Origin: Oceanihabitans sp. IOP_32
GTDB taxonomy: Bacteria; Bacteroidota; Bacteroidia; Flavobacteriales; Flavobacteriaceae
Direction: 5' to 3'
Assembly: GCF_009498295.1 (NCBI RefSeq)
Contig: NZ_CP040813.1
Coordinates: 2,859,001-2,923,000 of the forward strand
Length of the DNA stretch: 64,000 nucleotides
Shown here: one piece after another, positions 1 to 8,402 of the stretch
How positions within the stretch are numbered: position 1 is the stretch's first letter
How the letters are laid out: every line of letters begins with the position of its first letter
Notes under the pieces: generated by a model
The model's input: only the letters and a program-made list of their open reading frames with translations
Databases searched by the model: none
What the model was told of the DNA's origin: nothing
Made by a program: the position numbers and the translations under genes

Positions 1-660
1 TCCAAAAATTAAAAAACCAACTAAAGCTATAATGCCTTGAGATAGGGCAACTAATGGAATTCCGATTGCGTTAGATTTTACCATGTTTTGAATTTCACGT
101 CCTATTTTATTTAAGTTGTCTGTGTCCATAGGTATATAATCACGTAAGGTTTGCTTTAATTCGAAGCGATTTAAAAGCATGTAATGCAACAGAAAATACA
201 TTAAACCAATGGCTATTAGTACATTAAAAGTGTTTCCAGCCATACTCTGTAAATTAGTTGAAAGCCATGTGGTGATAGCTTGTGTATCAATTTGAGAATT
301 GACATCAATACCAGTTTTACTTTCTATATGGCTCACTTGTTCTTTAAAAGCATTAATAACACGTTCACTATTCCTCACAGCTTCAGAGACCTTGTTACCA
401 AGCATAAAACCAAAACCGGTTAAGGGAATAAGAACAATTACAAAAGAACCAAGCATAAGGGTTAAGGACGCAAGAACGGGTTTCCATTTGTGCACTACTA
501 TTAATTTTGTCATCAAACCTTTTAATAGAATATAAAAGGTAACGGCACCTAACACGCCACTTAAATAAGGACGCATCTCAATAAAAATTAAGCTACCCAC
601 CAGTAATATTAACAATAAAACAAAAATCTGACGAATTATTTTTGGTGCAATTTGTATCAT
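1..660 (-). CDS. AI-2E family transporter (PerM-like), C-terminus cut by window edge
   Basis: The reading frame starts at an ATG at 660 and stays open to the window edge, giving the first 220 residues. It begins MIQIAPKIIRQIFVLLLILL and shows repeated hydrophobic segments: one near residues 10-30, a second after a short basic stretch, one around 70-90, and another with IAIGLMYFLLHYMLL. A polar region between the second and third segments fits the extracytoplasmic loop of the AI-2E/PerM permease family. Members are about 350-370 residues with 7-8 membrane helices, so roughly 60% is present. The substrate is unknown; family names refer to autoinducer-2 export or sodium/proton antiport in a few tested members. 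It follows the rlmD-DUF6452-DUF6048 genes on the same strand after a 77-base gap. Confidence 0.85.
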   Translation of the reverse strand, partial: MIQIAPKIIRQIFVLLLILLVGSLIFIEMRPYLSGVLGAVTFYILLKGLMTKLIVVHKWKPVLASLTLMLGSFVIVLIPLTGFGFMLGNKVSEAVRNSERVINAFKEQVSHIESKTGIDVNSQIDTQAITTWLSTNLQSMAGNTFNVLIAIGLMYFLLHYMLLNRFELKQTLRDYIPMDTDNLNKIGREIQNMVKSNAIGIPLVALSQGIIALVGFLIFG

Positions 661-737
661 GAGTAAATCTTATAGCCAATAGAAGCTAAATGTAAGCATT
701 AATGAGGAGTTTACTGTACAGACACCCTGTTTTTAAG

Positions 738-1466
738 TTATCTGTGACTCTTGTACAGTGGTATGCGATAAGCAATAGTATAGCCATATCCAACGCCAAT
801 GCGGCTACTATCGAAAGTTTTATGAAACCCAGGAATGTATATGTTTTGAAAATTATCGGGTTGATTTTCGTTTGCTAAAAATTTAAGCTGCACGTTAAGC
901 CCCATATAGAGGTTATTAAAAAGTTCGGCTTTTAATCCCAGAATAATTTCACCCCATATAGCGGTTAAACCTTCAAATTTTTCAGAGGTATTCGAAGCAA
1001 ATTGATCTCCCCAGTATTGGCTGGTATTATAGGTTTTAAAACTATTTAACGTATGGTTAAAACTGCTTGCACCAACACGAAACCCAAAGTAAATCATGTT
1101 GTCCATGTCTAACCAATTTTGATAGGAGTTATAATCTATTCCAGCTTTAAAATAACTCCCACTTGTTGTAACGTTTAAATAATCTGTAACATTATCCTTT
1201 TCATCAAAACCAATTTCTCCAGCTAAGTATATGTTTTTTTTAAGGCGGTAATCGGCAGCTATTTCGAAACCCGTGTATTCGTCGTCGATAGCTGTTCTAA
1301 TAAGCTTTCCAATATCACCACCAATGCGCAGTCCATATTTACGCTCAATTTTTAGCGAATCGGCATTATTACTTTTAACCGTTTCGTTTTGAGCACTTAA
1401 AGACATGCAAAAAAGTATTAAAAACGTGCTGTTAATGAAATAATTTAAAATGAGTCGCTTTTTCAT
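738..1466 (-). CDS. DUF6048 family outer-membrane-like protein
   Basis: A 242-residue protein with a signal peptide ending near LSAQ at residues 24-26. The mature part has alternating hydrophobic and polar residues (for example YGLRIGGDIGKLI and the end IGVGYGYTIAYRIPLY), as expected for an outer-membrane beta-barrel. It matches what I recall of the DUF6048 family, found in Flavobacteriia directly after DUF6452 and RlmD. Its start codon lies inside the end of the preceding gene (35-base overlap), which suggests translational coupling. No enzymatic motif is visible and the function is unknown; the family call rests on gene context plus sequence appearance. Confidence 0.75.
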   Translation of the reverse strand: MKKRLILNYFINSTFLILFCMSLSAQNETVKSNNADSLKIERKYGLRIGGDIGKLIRTAIDDEYTGFEIAADYRLKKNIYLAGEIGFDEKDNVTDYLNVTTSGSYFKAGIDYNSYQNWLDMDNMIYFGFRVGASSFNHTLNSFKTYNTSQYWGDQFASNTSEKFEGLTAIWGEIILGLKAELFNNLYMGLNVQLKFLANENQPDNFQNIYIPGFHKTFDSSRIGVGYGYTIAYRIPLYKSHR

Positions 1467-1977
1467 CTTCTACAGATTGTGGGTTGTTTACAGGTTGGAT
1501 AAATTGTATCCAATTATTAGTATCTACGGTAATTGAAACATCTTTAAAAACGGTTTTATAACCACAAGCTCGAGATACATAAACTTGTTCGGTGGTATAA
1601 TTTACGGTAACGGTGTCTAGATTCCCAGTTACAATATCGTCACTCTCATCGGCTGGTGTGCCATTGTTGTCTATGGTAGAATTGGTATAAATCTTATAAA
1701 CAACACTATTAGTTGCCGTATTTAAAGGTAAAACTATAGAGTCTGTGGTTACTTTTTTATAGTCTTCTAAAAACTGATCTACACCTTCTCCTTTTATGGT
1801 GACATCGAACATATTCTTTTTGTTTTCTTGTATCGAAACATCAAACGAGGTAATAATTAAATTCGGCGTAGTTGGTGTACTTTCTGGACATATGTCGTCG
1901 CGTTCGCAATTTACCAAAAGCATGCACGCGAATACCAGAAAGGGCAAAAAAAGATATTTGAAATTTTTCATTTTCAT
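1432..1977 (-). CDS. DUF6452 family lipoprotein
   Basis: A 181-residue protein beginning MKMKNFKYLFLPFLVFACML, a lipoprotein-type leader with candidate lipidation cysteines at VNC (about residue 24) or FAC (about 18). The mature part is rich in T, V and N with beta-sandwich character and includes a CG near residue 138. Position between rlmD and a DUF6048 gene is the conserved flavobacterial context of DUF6452. It lies 41 bases after rlmD and overlaps the next gene, so the three are probably co-transcribed. No known function. Confidence 0.75.
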   Translation of the reverse strand: MKMKNFKYLFLPFLVFACMLLVNCERDDICPESTPTTPNLIITSFDVSIQENKKNMFDVTIKGEGVDQFLEDYKKVTTDSIVLPLNTATNSVVYKIYTNSTIDNNGTPADESDDIVTGNLDTVTVNYTTEQVYVSRACGYKTVFKDVSITVDTNNWIQFIQPVNNPQSVEDEKATHFKLFH

Positions 1978-2018
1978 CGTATAAAAATAAATGAATTTAC
2001 GTGGTCCAGTAGCATGCT

Positions 2019-3431
2019 TTATCGTTTTTCCAACAGTACCACATTTTCAACGTGATAGGTTTGCGGAAACATATCTACTGCTTGTGTCTTTGTAACTTTA
2101 TACATACTGTTCATTAGGGCCAAATCACGAGCTTGTGTTGCGCTATTACAGCTTACATACACTATTTTTTTGGGCGCAATATTAAGTATTTGCTCCACAA
2201 CGTCTTTGTGCATACCATCTCGTGGCGGATCGGTAATAACAACATCGGGTTGACCATGGGCATCTATAAATTCGGTATTAAAAACCTGTTTCATATCACC
2301 AACAAAGAACTCAACGTTATTTATCTTATTTAATTGTGCATTTTCTTTGGCAGCTTTTATGGCATCTGGTACAGCTTCTACACCTACCACTTTAAGGGCT
2401 TTTTTTGCTACAAATTGTGCTATAGTTCCTGTGCCTGTATATAAGTCGTAAACCAACTCGTTTCCTGTTAACCCAGCGAAATCTCTTGTTATTTTATACA
2501 GTTCGTAAGCTTGGTCGGAATTGGTTTGATAAAAAGATTTCGCGTTTATTTTGAAGCGCAGGCCTTCCATTTCCTCAAAAATATGATCTTGACCTTTATA
2601 GCAAATTACTTCTTGATCGTAAATGGTGTCGTTTGCTTTTTCATTAATAACATATTGTAATGAGCTGATTTCTGGAAAAGTTTTAGCGAGAAAATCTAAT
2701 AGCAATTCACGCTTGAGTTTATCCTCTTTAAAAAACTGAATCATAACCATGATGTCTCCCGTGCTTGATGTGCGAATCATCATGGTTCGTAATAGGCCTG
2801 TTTGATTTCTGGTGTTGAAGAATTCTAAATTATTTTCAACAGCAAATGTTTTAACCGCATTTCTAATGGCGTTTGACGGATCGGCTTGCAAATGGCATTT
2901 TTTTATATCTAAAATTTTATCCCACATGCCTGGAATATGAAAGCCTAAAGCGTTCCGATCGCCTAAATCTGCATCCGATTGTACTTCTTCTACTGTTAGC
3001 CATCGCGAGTCGCTAAAAGAAAACTCCATTTTGTTCCTGTAAAAATAAGGATTCGAAGCACCTAAAATAGGGGTAACCTCAGGCAACTCAATGTGCCCAA
3101 TACGCGTTAAATTATTTGTAACTTCTTTTTGTTTGTAGAACAACTGATGCTCGTATGCCATATCTTGCCATTTACAGCCGCCGCAAGTGCCAAAATGCTC
3201 GCAAGCAGGTTTGGTTCTCTTATCGGATAGTTTATGAAATATGGTGGCTTTCCCTTCATAATAGGCTTTGCGTTTTTTAAAGGTTTGCACATCTACCACA
3301 TCACCAGGAACGGTATTGTTTAAAAAAATAACCTTGCCGTCTGGTGCTTTAGCAATACTTTTGCCTTTTGCACCAGCATCGATCACTTCGATGTTTTCAA
3401 AAATTTGTTTTCTTGTTTTTCTTCTAGACAT
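2019..3431 (-). CDS. rlmD: 23S rRNA (uracil-C5)-methyltransferase RlmD
   Basis: The enzyme uses S-adenosylmethionine to methylate C5 of a uracil in 23S rRNA (U1939 in E. coli). The 470 residues show an N-terminal TRAM-like basic domain (1-60), an iron-sulfur cysteine set C77-x5-C83-x2-C86 (CEHFGTCGGC) with a fourth candidate at about 178 (KKC), the SAM-binding DLYTGTGTIAQF, the DPPRDGMH motif, and the catalytic cysteine in VYVSCNSATQARDL. Length is close to that of the family. The start at 3431 is supported by a Bacteroidota -7 box only 4 nt upstream. It appears to head an operon with the DUF6452 and DUF6048 genes. Paralogs RlmCD/RumA are hard to separate without a tree, so the exact target uracil is inferred. 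Confidence 0.92.
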   Translation of the reverse strand: MSRRKTRKQIFENIEVIDAGAKGKSIAKAPDGKVIFLNNTVPGDVVDVQTFKKRKAYYEGKATIFHKLSDKRTKPACEHFGTCGGCKWQDMAYEHQLFYKQKEVTNNLTRIGHIELPEVTPILGASNPYFYRNKMEFSFSDSRWLTVEEVQSDADLGDRNALGFHIPGMWDKILDIKKCHLQADPSNAIRNAVKTFAVENNLEFFNTRNQTGLLRTMMIRTSSTGDIMVMIQFFKEDKLKRELLLDFLAKTFPEISSLQYVINEKANDTIYDQEVICYKGQDHIFEEMEGLRFKINAKSFYQTNSDQAYELYKITRDFAGLTGNELVYDLYTGTGTIAQFVAKKALKVVGVEAVPDAIKAAKENAQLNKINNVEFFVGDMKQVFNTEFIDAHGQPDVVITDPPRDGMHKDVVEQILNIAPKKIVYVSCNSATQARDLALMNSMYKVTKTQAVDMFPQTYHVENVVLLEKR

Positions 3432-3786
3432 GCTGCAAAAATACTGAACTCATTGATACTTTTTTAATTGAAGTTAAAAATAGTATCAAATAAATAAAAA
3501 TAGCTCAACTAATATTTTAACAATCAAGGAGGTTGTGCAGGTTTACAGCCCTAAATAAGTAAGTTGTAAAGTAAAATAGTGTTTTAAAAATCGTAAAATT
3601 TCATTAAATTAGCAGGATTCGTAATACGATCGCTCTCGCATTGGTTTTTTTTAGGATACTTCAAACTAAATTAAGTACAAATTGAATAAATGCATAAAAC
3701 ATCGAGCGGGATTTAATTATTATTTTACTGCGTAATCGGTATTAATCAATGTCATTTTATGGCGTTTAACATCAAAAAAAAAAAGA
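3432..3786. other. Intergenic region between divergent rlmD and rocD
   Basis: About 355 AT-rich bases without a credible reading frame. Apart from the rlmD -7 box at its left edge, I see no convincing TAnnTTTG element for rocD and no strong hairpin. It presumably carries both promoters, but the rocD one is not identified. Confidence 0.5.
3436..3443 (-). promoter_or_regulatory. -7 promoter box of rlmD, 4 nt from the ATG
   Basis: Reads TATTTTTG on the minus strand, matching the Bacteroidota TAnnTTTG -7 element, followed by CAGC and then the rlmD ATG. In this phylum transcription starts a few bases after the box, so the mRNA would be leaderless or nearly so. No clear TTG -33 element is seen 19-21 nt upstream. 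Confidence 0.45.
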
Positions 3787-5067
3787 ATGAATATTTTAAA
3801 GCAACAAAAATCTCAAGAAGCAATAGATTTAGAAAATAAATACGGTGCACACAATTATCACCCATTACCTGTGGTATTGAGTAGAGGAGAAGGCGTTCAT
3901 GTTTGGGATGTAGAAGGCAAACAATATTACGATTTTTTATCGGCATACTCGGCTGTAAACCAAGGGCATTGTCATCCAAAAATTGTGAACGCCATGGTGC
4001 AACAAGCGCAAACATTAACATTAACATCTAGAGCTTTTCATAATGATATGTTAGGCAAATATGAAAAATTTGCTTGCGAGTTTTTTAATTTCGAGAAGTT
4101 GTTACCTATGAATACGGGTGCAGAAGCTGTAGAAACCGCTTTAAAAATTTGCAGAAAATGGGCGTATGAGGTCAAAGGCATTGACGAAAACAAAGCTGAA
4201 ATTATTGTCTGCGAAAACAATTTCCATGGTCGAACAACAACTATAATTTCCTTTTCTAACGATCCTGTTGCTCGAGAAAATTTTGGGCCCTTCACTAAGG
4301 GGTTTGTAAAAATTGAATACGACAATTTAGAAGCGTTAGAAGATGTTTTAAAAACGAATCCTAATGTTGCTGGTTTTTTAGTTGAACCCATTCAAGGTGA
4401 AGCTGGTGTTTACGTACCAAGCGACGACTATTTAGTTAAAGCTGAGGCCTTGTGCGAAAAATATAATGTACTATTTATAGCAGACGAAGTGCAAACAGGA
4501 ATCGCTAGAACTGGGCGTTTATTAGCAACTTGCGGTAACTGCAGTTGCGAAGATAAAAATTGCTCGAACACACCAGATGTAAAGCCAGATATTTTAATAC
4601 TTGGTAAGGCTTTAAGTGGTGGGGCTTATCCTGTAAGCGCTGTTTTGGCCGATAATTCTATCATGGACGTTATTAAACCTGGCAATCACGGCAGTACATT
4701 TGGAGGCAATCCTATCGCTGCTGCAGTGGCTATTGCCGCTCTTGAGGTGGTAAGAGATGAGAATTTAGCCGAAAATGCTTTTGTTTTAGGTGAATTATTT
4801 AGAAGTGAATTAAACAAATACATATCAACAAGCTCTATTGTAAAATTAGTTAGAGGTAAGGGTTTGCTTAACGCTATTGTTATTAATGATGATGAAGATA
4901 GCGATACCGCTTGGAATATTTGTTTGGCATTACGTGATAATGGATTGTTGGCAAAACCAACACATGGAAACATAATTCGTTTTGCGCCACCTTTAGTAAT
5001 AACCGAAGCGCAATTGTTAGATTGCGTTAGCATTATTATTGAAACTTTAAAACAGTTTGAAAATTAA
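3787..5067 (+). CDS. rocD: Ornithine--oxo-acid transaminase
   Basis: A PLP-dependent class III aminotransferase that converts ornithine and 2-oxoglutarate to glutamate semialdehyde and glutamate in arginine/ornithine breakdown. The 426 residues contain the N-terminal [20 protein letters not shown] typical of [21 protein letters not shown] for cofactor binding, [20 protein letters not shown], the aspartate in [15 protein letters not shown], and the Schiff-base lysine in [20 protein letters not shown] also fits. A short cysteine-rich insert ([11 protein letters not shown]) interrupts the segment between the PLP aspartate and the lysine. It is followed after 4 bases by the DUF5362 gene, so the two are likely one transcript. 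Confidence 0.93.
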   Translation: MNILKQQKSQEAIDLENKYGAHNYHPLPVVLSRGEGVHVWDVEGKQYYDFLSAYSAVNQGHCHPKIVNAMVQQAQTLTLTSRAFHNDMLGKYEKFACEFFNFEKLLPMNTGAEAVETALKICRKWAYEVKGIDENKAEIIVCENNFHGRTTTIISFSNDPVARENFGPFTKGFVKIEYDNLEALEDVLKTNPNVAGFLVEPIQGEAGVYVPSDDYLVKAEALCEKYNVLFIADEVQTGIARTGRLLATCGNCSCEDKNCSNTPDVKPDILILGKALSGGAYPVSAVLADNSIMDVIKPGNHGSTFGGNPIAAAVAIAALEVVRDENLAENAFVLGELFRSELNKYISTSSIVKLVRGKGLLNAIVINDDEDSDTAWNICLALRDNGLLAKPTHGNIIRFAPPLVITEAQLLDCVSIIIETLKQFEN

Positions 5068-5071
5068 GCAC

Positions 5072-5527
5072 ATGGCAGAAAAATCTATGTTTGAAGCTTT
5101 TGAGCTAGATATTAATCAGGATGTTAGAGCACTATTAAAAGAAACGTCTAATTGGACGTATTTTCTATCTCTTATCGGGTTTATAGGAATAGCATTTATG
5201 TTTTTTTTGGGGTTGTTTTTTACGATTTTTATGGGAACTGGAGTGCTAAACAATAGTGATCTATATGGGAACATGGGGTTCTCGATGGGGTATTTAGGAT
5301 TGGTATATGTAGTTCTGGCTGTGGTGTATGCGCTTCCAGTATATTACTTGTTTAATTTTTCAAGAAAGATGAAGAGTGCTTTGCGCCAATCCAATACTAC
5401 AGATTTTAAATTAGCCATTTCCAGTTTAAAATCGCACTACAAATTCATGGGAATATTTACTATAATTATTATTAGTTTATATCTAATAATAATTATAGCA
5501 AGTTTATTCACAGTATTTATATTTTAA
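5072..5527 (+). CDS. DUF5362-like membrane protein
   Basis: I place the start at the ATG at 5072 (MAEKSMFEAFELDI) rather than a TTG 15 bases earlier that overlaps the end of rocD. The 151-residue protein begins with a conserved-looking cytoplasmic segment (FELDINQDVRALLKETSNWT), then has about three to four membrane segments: near 25-50, 75-100 and a very hydrophobic C-terminus (IIIISLYLIIIIASLF). This arrangement resembles DUF5362 proteins of Bacteroidota, whose function is unknown. It probably shares the rocD transcript and ends just before a strong bidirectional terminator. Confidence 0.7.
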   Translation: MAEKSMFEAFELDINQDVRALLKETSNWTYFLSLIGFIGIAFMFFLGLFFTIFMGTGVLNNSDLYGNMGFSMGYLGLVYVVLAVVYALPVYYLFNFSRKMKSALRQSNTTDFKLAISSLKSHYKFMGIFTIIIISLYLIIIIASLFTVFIF

Positions 5528-5540
5528 AAACTGTGAGATT

Positions 5541-5584
5541 AATTATCATAAAAAGCGATCGATCGATCGCTTTTTATGATAATT
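5541..5584. terminator. Perfect 44-nt palindrome, bidirectional terminator
   Basis: The two 22-nt halves are exact reverse complements, with GATCGATCGATC at the centre, ending in T runs on both strands. It sits between the convergent DUF5362 gene and the CCC-motif gene and should terminate both. Confidence 0.85.
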
Positions 5585-5587
5585 TTT

Positions 5588-5917
5588 TTAGCCCATATAT
5601 TCTAGCATTCGCTCTTGCAGAAGCTCTTGATCTTGCAGGGCGTCCCAGCCAAAAGTGGCTACTAGCCAAGCAACAAATAGTAGATATAGAACACTTAATA
5701 CAATACCTATGATGGCTAAGATGCGTCCTGTCGTCACATTGCTATAACCAGAATATTGTTCTGGGTTTTCGGCATAAATTTTAGAGGCTTTATTCGCTAA
5801 AACCAACGCTATAACACCAAGTGCTATACCAACTACACCATAACAACAGCAGGTAACTATCGATGCGATTCCAAAAACGAGTATCAGTGTTGCATTAGGT
5901 AATTTTGTTTGTTCCAT
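5588..5917 (-). CDS. CCC-motif membrane protein (DUF4190-like)
   Basis: A 109-residue protein with two membrane segments. The first holds the IASIVTCCCYGVVGIALGVI stretch that names the family, and the second is ILAIIGIVLSVLYLLFVAWL. Between them is a short polar loop (NKASKIYAENPEQYSGYSNV). This is a common small integral membrane protein of Flavobacteriia with no assigned function. It is 9 bases downstream of the DUF2752 gene on the same strand, a pairing seen often in this group. Confidence 0.8.
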   Translation of the reverse strand: MEQTKLPNATLILVFGIASIVTCCCYGVVGIALGVIALVLANKASKIYAENPEQYSGYSNVTTGRILAIIGIVLSVLYLLFVAWLVATFGWDALQDQELLQERMLEYMG

Positions 5918-5926
5918 ATTCTAGTT

Positions 5927-6217
5927 TTATTTGATTAAAAATGTTTTACTTACAAAATGTACTACTATAATAATGACGTTTATAATAGCTAAAAAAAATA
6001 TTATTTTATTGCTGTATTTAAAATTCTTAAACACGTTTATCGCGATAACTACAAAAAGTACCATGAGAGAGTAAATAGCAGGATGCATATTAAAAGCTGC
6101 GGTGAATTCTCCTTCTAAGACTAAAGAAAATGCGCGTTGCATACCACAACCCATACAATCTAAACCAAAAAGTTTTTTATTTAAACAAGGAAGCATGTAC
6201 TCTTCTATTGCTGACAT
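5927..6217 (-). CDS. DUF2752 domain membrane protein
   Basis: A 96-residue protein carrying the DUF2752 signature: LPCLNKKLFGLDCMGCGMQR followed by AFSLVLEGEFTAAFNMHP and two hydrophobic segments (YSLMVLFVVIAINVF and IIFFLAIINVIIIVVHFV). The conserved C-x2-GCGMQRA motif and proline/histidine residues are present. Function is unknown for the family. It leads the pair with the CCC-motif gene. Confidence 0.88.
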   Translation of the reverse strand: MSAIEEYMLPCLNKKLFGLDCMGCGMQRAFSLVLEGEFTAAFNMHPAIYSLMVLFVVIAINVFKNFKYSNKIIFFLAIINVIIIVVHFVSKTFLIK

Positions 6218-6611
6218 GACATTTTTTTTATCAAATTTAAAAAAAAATGTGAGTAAACCCTGTGTTTTATAAATTATTTGATGGTCTATAAAGTATCATT
6301 CATCTAAAAATTACTCGCGTGTAATGATATTTCTCTTTTCTTCATAAAAACAATTTTTTATTTTTCGTAAATCAGCTTAATCTGCTAGGCAATTCTGTTG
6401 GGTGCTACAATTGTTTTCCGCAGACTACGAAGAATATCGCAATGTTTTACAAATATGATAAAAAACGAATGCACAAATAATTAGCTATACTTTATTTAAG
6501 ACGAAATAATAAAAACAATTTCAATAGTCATAAATAGTATATTTGCAGAAATGTAACCGTACAATCTATTTTTTTTCTGTAGCTTGTAGTGGATGATAAG
6601 ATTATAATCTA
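6218..6611. other. Intergenic region with one promoter element
   Basis: About 394 bases between divergent genes with no credible reading frame. It contains the TATATTTG box described separately; otherwise no hairpin or repeat stands out. Confidence 0.5.
6538..6545 (+). promoter_or_regulatory. -7 box upstream of the small membrane protein gene
   Basis: TATATTTG matches TAnnTTTG and lies about 66 nt before the start codon at 6612. A -33 TTG at the right distance is not obvious. Confidence 0.4.
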
Positions 6612-6812
6612 ATGAAGTATTTTAACTATATATTAATAATTTTAGGAGCTATTATTGCTATATATTCGAAGGCTGGTGCCAATCAAAATCAATATGTGTT
6701 AATTGGCGGAATTGTGTTATTAATGGTTGGTGTTTATCGAATTTCCAGAAATATTCCGAGTAAAAATGCAGACGAGATTGATGAGGATAATACAAATAAT
6801 AAAGAAGACTAA
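6612..6812 (+). CDS. Small two-segment membrane protein, unrecognised
   Basis: A 66-residue protein with two hydrophobic segments (YILIILGAIIAIYSKAG and YVLIGGIVLLMVGVYRI) and a charged acidic tail (KNADEIDEDNTNNKED). It ends 2 bases before the Smr-domain gene, so the two are almost certainly co-transcribed. I do not recognise a family beyond 'small flavobacterial membrane protein next to an Smr gene'. Confidence 0.75.
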   Translation: MKYFNYILIILGAIIAIYSKAGANQNQYVLIGGIVLLMVGVYRISRNIPSKNADEIDEDNTNNKED

Positions 6813-6814
6813 TT

Positions 6815-7378
6815 ATGAATTTTGAATTAGACGATGCGGTATTGGTTATAGATGAAGACTTATCTGGAAAAATAAAAAAAATAAGTGGTCATGTTATAAC
6901 TATTGAAACTACAGATGGATTTTTGTTAGATTTTGCTGCTGATGAATTGGTTAAGTTTAAGCCTGATAAAACCATAAAGCGGGAGCTGTTTACGCATGCT
7001 AATATTGAAACTGTCATCTCAGAAAAAGAGCAATCTAAAAAGAAATCTATAAAAAAGACAAAAGCCAAAGCACGTTACGAACCCACTATGGAAGTGGATT
7101 TACATATTCATCACTTGGTAAAATCGTCAAAAGGAATGACAAATCACGACATGCTAACCCTGCAATTAGATACAGCTAGGCGGCAATTGGAATTTGCCAT
7201 AAAAAACCGCATTCAGAAAATTGTTTTTATCCATGGTGTTGGAGAAGGCGTTTTAAAAACAGAATTAGATTATCTTTTTGGGCGATATAATAATGTGAAA
7301 TTCTACGATGCCAATTACCAAAAATATGGTTTAGGCGCCACCGAAGTTTACATCTATCAAAATGTGCCCGTAAATTAA
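6815..7378 (+). CDS. Smr-domain protein (MutS2 C-terminus type)
   Basis: A 187-residue protein. The N-terminal part (1-60) is a small beta-rich domain of the DUF2027/KOW-like type seen in Bacteroidota Smr proteins, then a lysine-rich linker (KKKSIKKTKAKA). The C-terminal Smr domain (about 95-187) shows EVDLHIHHL and the HGVGEGVLKTEL motif. Smr domains bind and often cleave nucleic acids, for example in ribosome rescue; here the substrate is inferred only from the family. It is not a MutS mismatch protein although automatic names often say so. Its stop codon overlaps that of the convergent lipoprotein gene. Confidence 0.85.
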   Translation: MNFELDDAVLVIDEDLSGKIKKISGHVITIETTDGFLLDFAADELVKFKPDKTIKRELFTHANIETVISEKEQSKKKSIKKTKAKARYEPTMEVDLHIHHLVKSSKGMTNHDMLTLQLDTARRQLEFAIKNRIQKIVFIHGVGEGVLKTELDYLFGRYNNVKFYDANYQKYGLGATEVYIYQNVPVN

Positions 7379-8280
7379 TTAAATGCCGGAGTAACTGTTC
7401 TGGTGCTTATTGTTTTACTATTAGTGAGTTGTCCGAAATCTAGAAAGTCTTGCGATAAAATATCTAAATTTATGTCTGTTAGTTGCAGTGTAACAATATA
7501 CGTTTTACCAATAGTATGCGCTCTGTAAGCTGTGGCTGGTATAACATTGGCAACGTCCTTATTTAGGTAATCTGGACCAATATCGCTGTTTGTAATATCG
7601 TTTGTAGGATTTTGATCTTGAGAATTATTTTCTTCATCTCTTGTTTTTACACCATCACCATCATCATCGTCGTCTAAATAATTAGGTATGCCGTCGCCGT
7701 CGGTGTCATCATTGGTAAAATCGCCATCACCATTTAAATCTTCATCTTTAGTTAACACGTTGTCGCCATCATCATCGGCGTCTAAATAGTTTGGTATACC
7801 ATCACCATCAGTATCATCGTTATCTAGGTTTCCGTCACCATTAATATCTTCTAAGGCGGCAGGAATCCCATCATTATCATCTTCAACCAAAGTTACGGTA
7901 ATTACAGCATTAGTATTTGTACTCTCGTAATCATTAATTATTGTAATGTTAGACGGTGGTACAGCGTTGCAAAACAAGTCGCTGCCTGAGATATCATCAT
8001 TGTTGTAGGTTCTGTAGTTAAAAACATTATTAAGCTTAGTTATAGTCGTGTCTTTACCTTTAAAGTCGAAAATTTGGTCTAGAGTTAAAGATTTAATAAC
8101 GACTGAAAGCGATTCAGAAGGGCTATTTTTTGTTTTGTAAAACACTAAATCTGATGTCCCACAAGTTAGTGCACTAAACTCATTTTCAAAATCTAATTCA
8201 ATATCAATAACATCACCATCGTTACAAGACAAAAAGGCGGTGAAGCTAAGTGTTATTAGGGCAAAATATAATTTACGCAT
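7375..8280 (-). CDS. Lipoprotein with thrombospondin type 3-like calcium repeats
   Basis: The frame is open to 8391 but the likely start is the ATG at 8280, giving MRKLYFALITLSFTAFLSCN, a clear lipoprotein signal with lipidation at Cys 19; a -7 box 18 nt upstream agrees. The 301-residue protein has a beta-rich N-terminal half, then a run of acidic repeats (EDINGDGNLDNDDTDGDG, IPNYLDADDDGD, IPNYLDDDDDGDG) typical of thrombospondin type 3 calcium-binding repeats, and a C-terminal domain of about 80 residues. It is likely surface or periplasmic and calcium binding. The role is not known. It is divergent from the cysteine desulfurase gene. Confidence 0.82.
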   Translation of the reverse strand: MRKLYFALITLSFTAFLSCNDGDVIDIELDFENEFSALTCGTSDLVFYKTKNSPSESLSVVIKSLTLDQIFDFKGKDTTITKLNNVFNYRTYNNDDISGSDLFCNAVPPSNITIINDYESTNTNAVITVTLVEDDNDGIPAALEDINGDGNLDNDDTDGDGIPNYLDADDDGDNVLTKDEDLNGDGDFTNDDTDGDGIPNYLDDDDDGDGVKTRDEENNSQDQNPTNDITNSDIGPDYLNKDVANVIPATAYRAHTIGKTYIVTLQLTDINLDILSQDFLDFGQLTNSKTISTRTVTPAFN

Positions 8281-8297
8281 GGGTTTTGGTTTTAAAA

Positions 8298-8305
8298 CAA
8301 AAGTA
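8298..8305 (-). promoter_or_regulatory. -7 box of the TSP3 lipoprotein gene
   Basis: TACTTTTG on the minus strand matches TAnnTTTG and lies 17 nt before the chosen ATG at 8280. It would leave any upstream start untranscribed, which helps to decide the start. Confidence 0.4.
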
Positions 8306-8332
8306 TAGAATTGTATTTTATAACGTATCATA

Positions 8333-8362
8333 TTGCTAATAATTTTATTTAAAGTATTTTTG
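8333..8362 (+). promoter_or_regulatory. Promoter of the cysteine desulfurase gene
   Basis: TTG at 8333-8335 and TATTTTTG at 8355-8362 are separated by 19 nt, the expected Bacteroidota -33/-7 spacing. The start codon follows 40 nt later. Confidence 0.6.
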
Positions 8363-8402
8363 AGCTTTTTAACACCAACCTTAGTTACCAAATTTTTATT
8401 TT

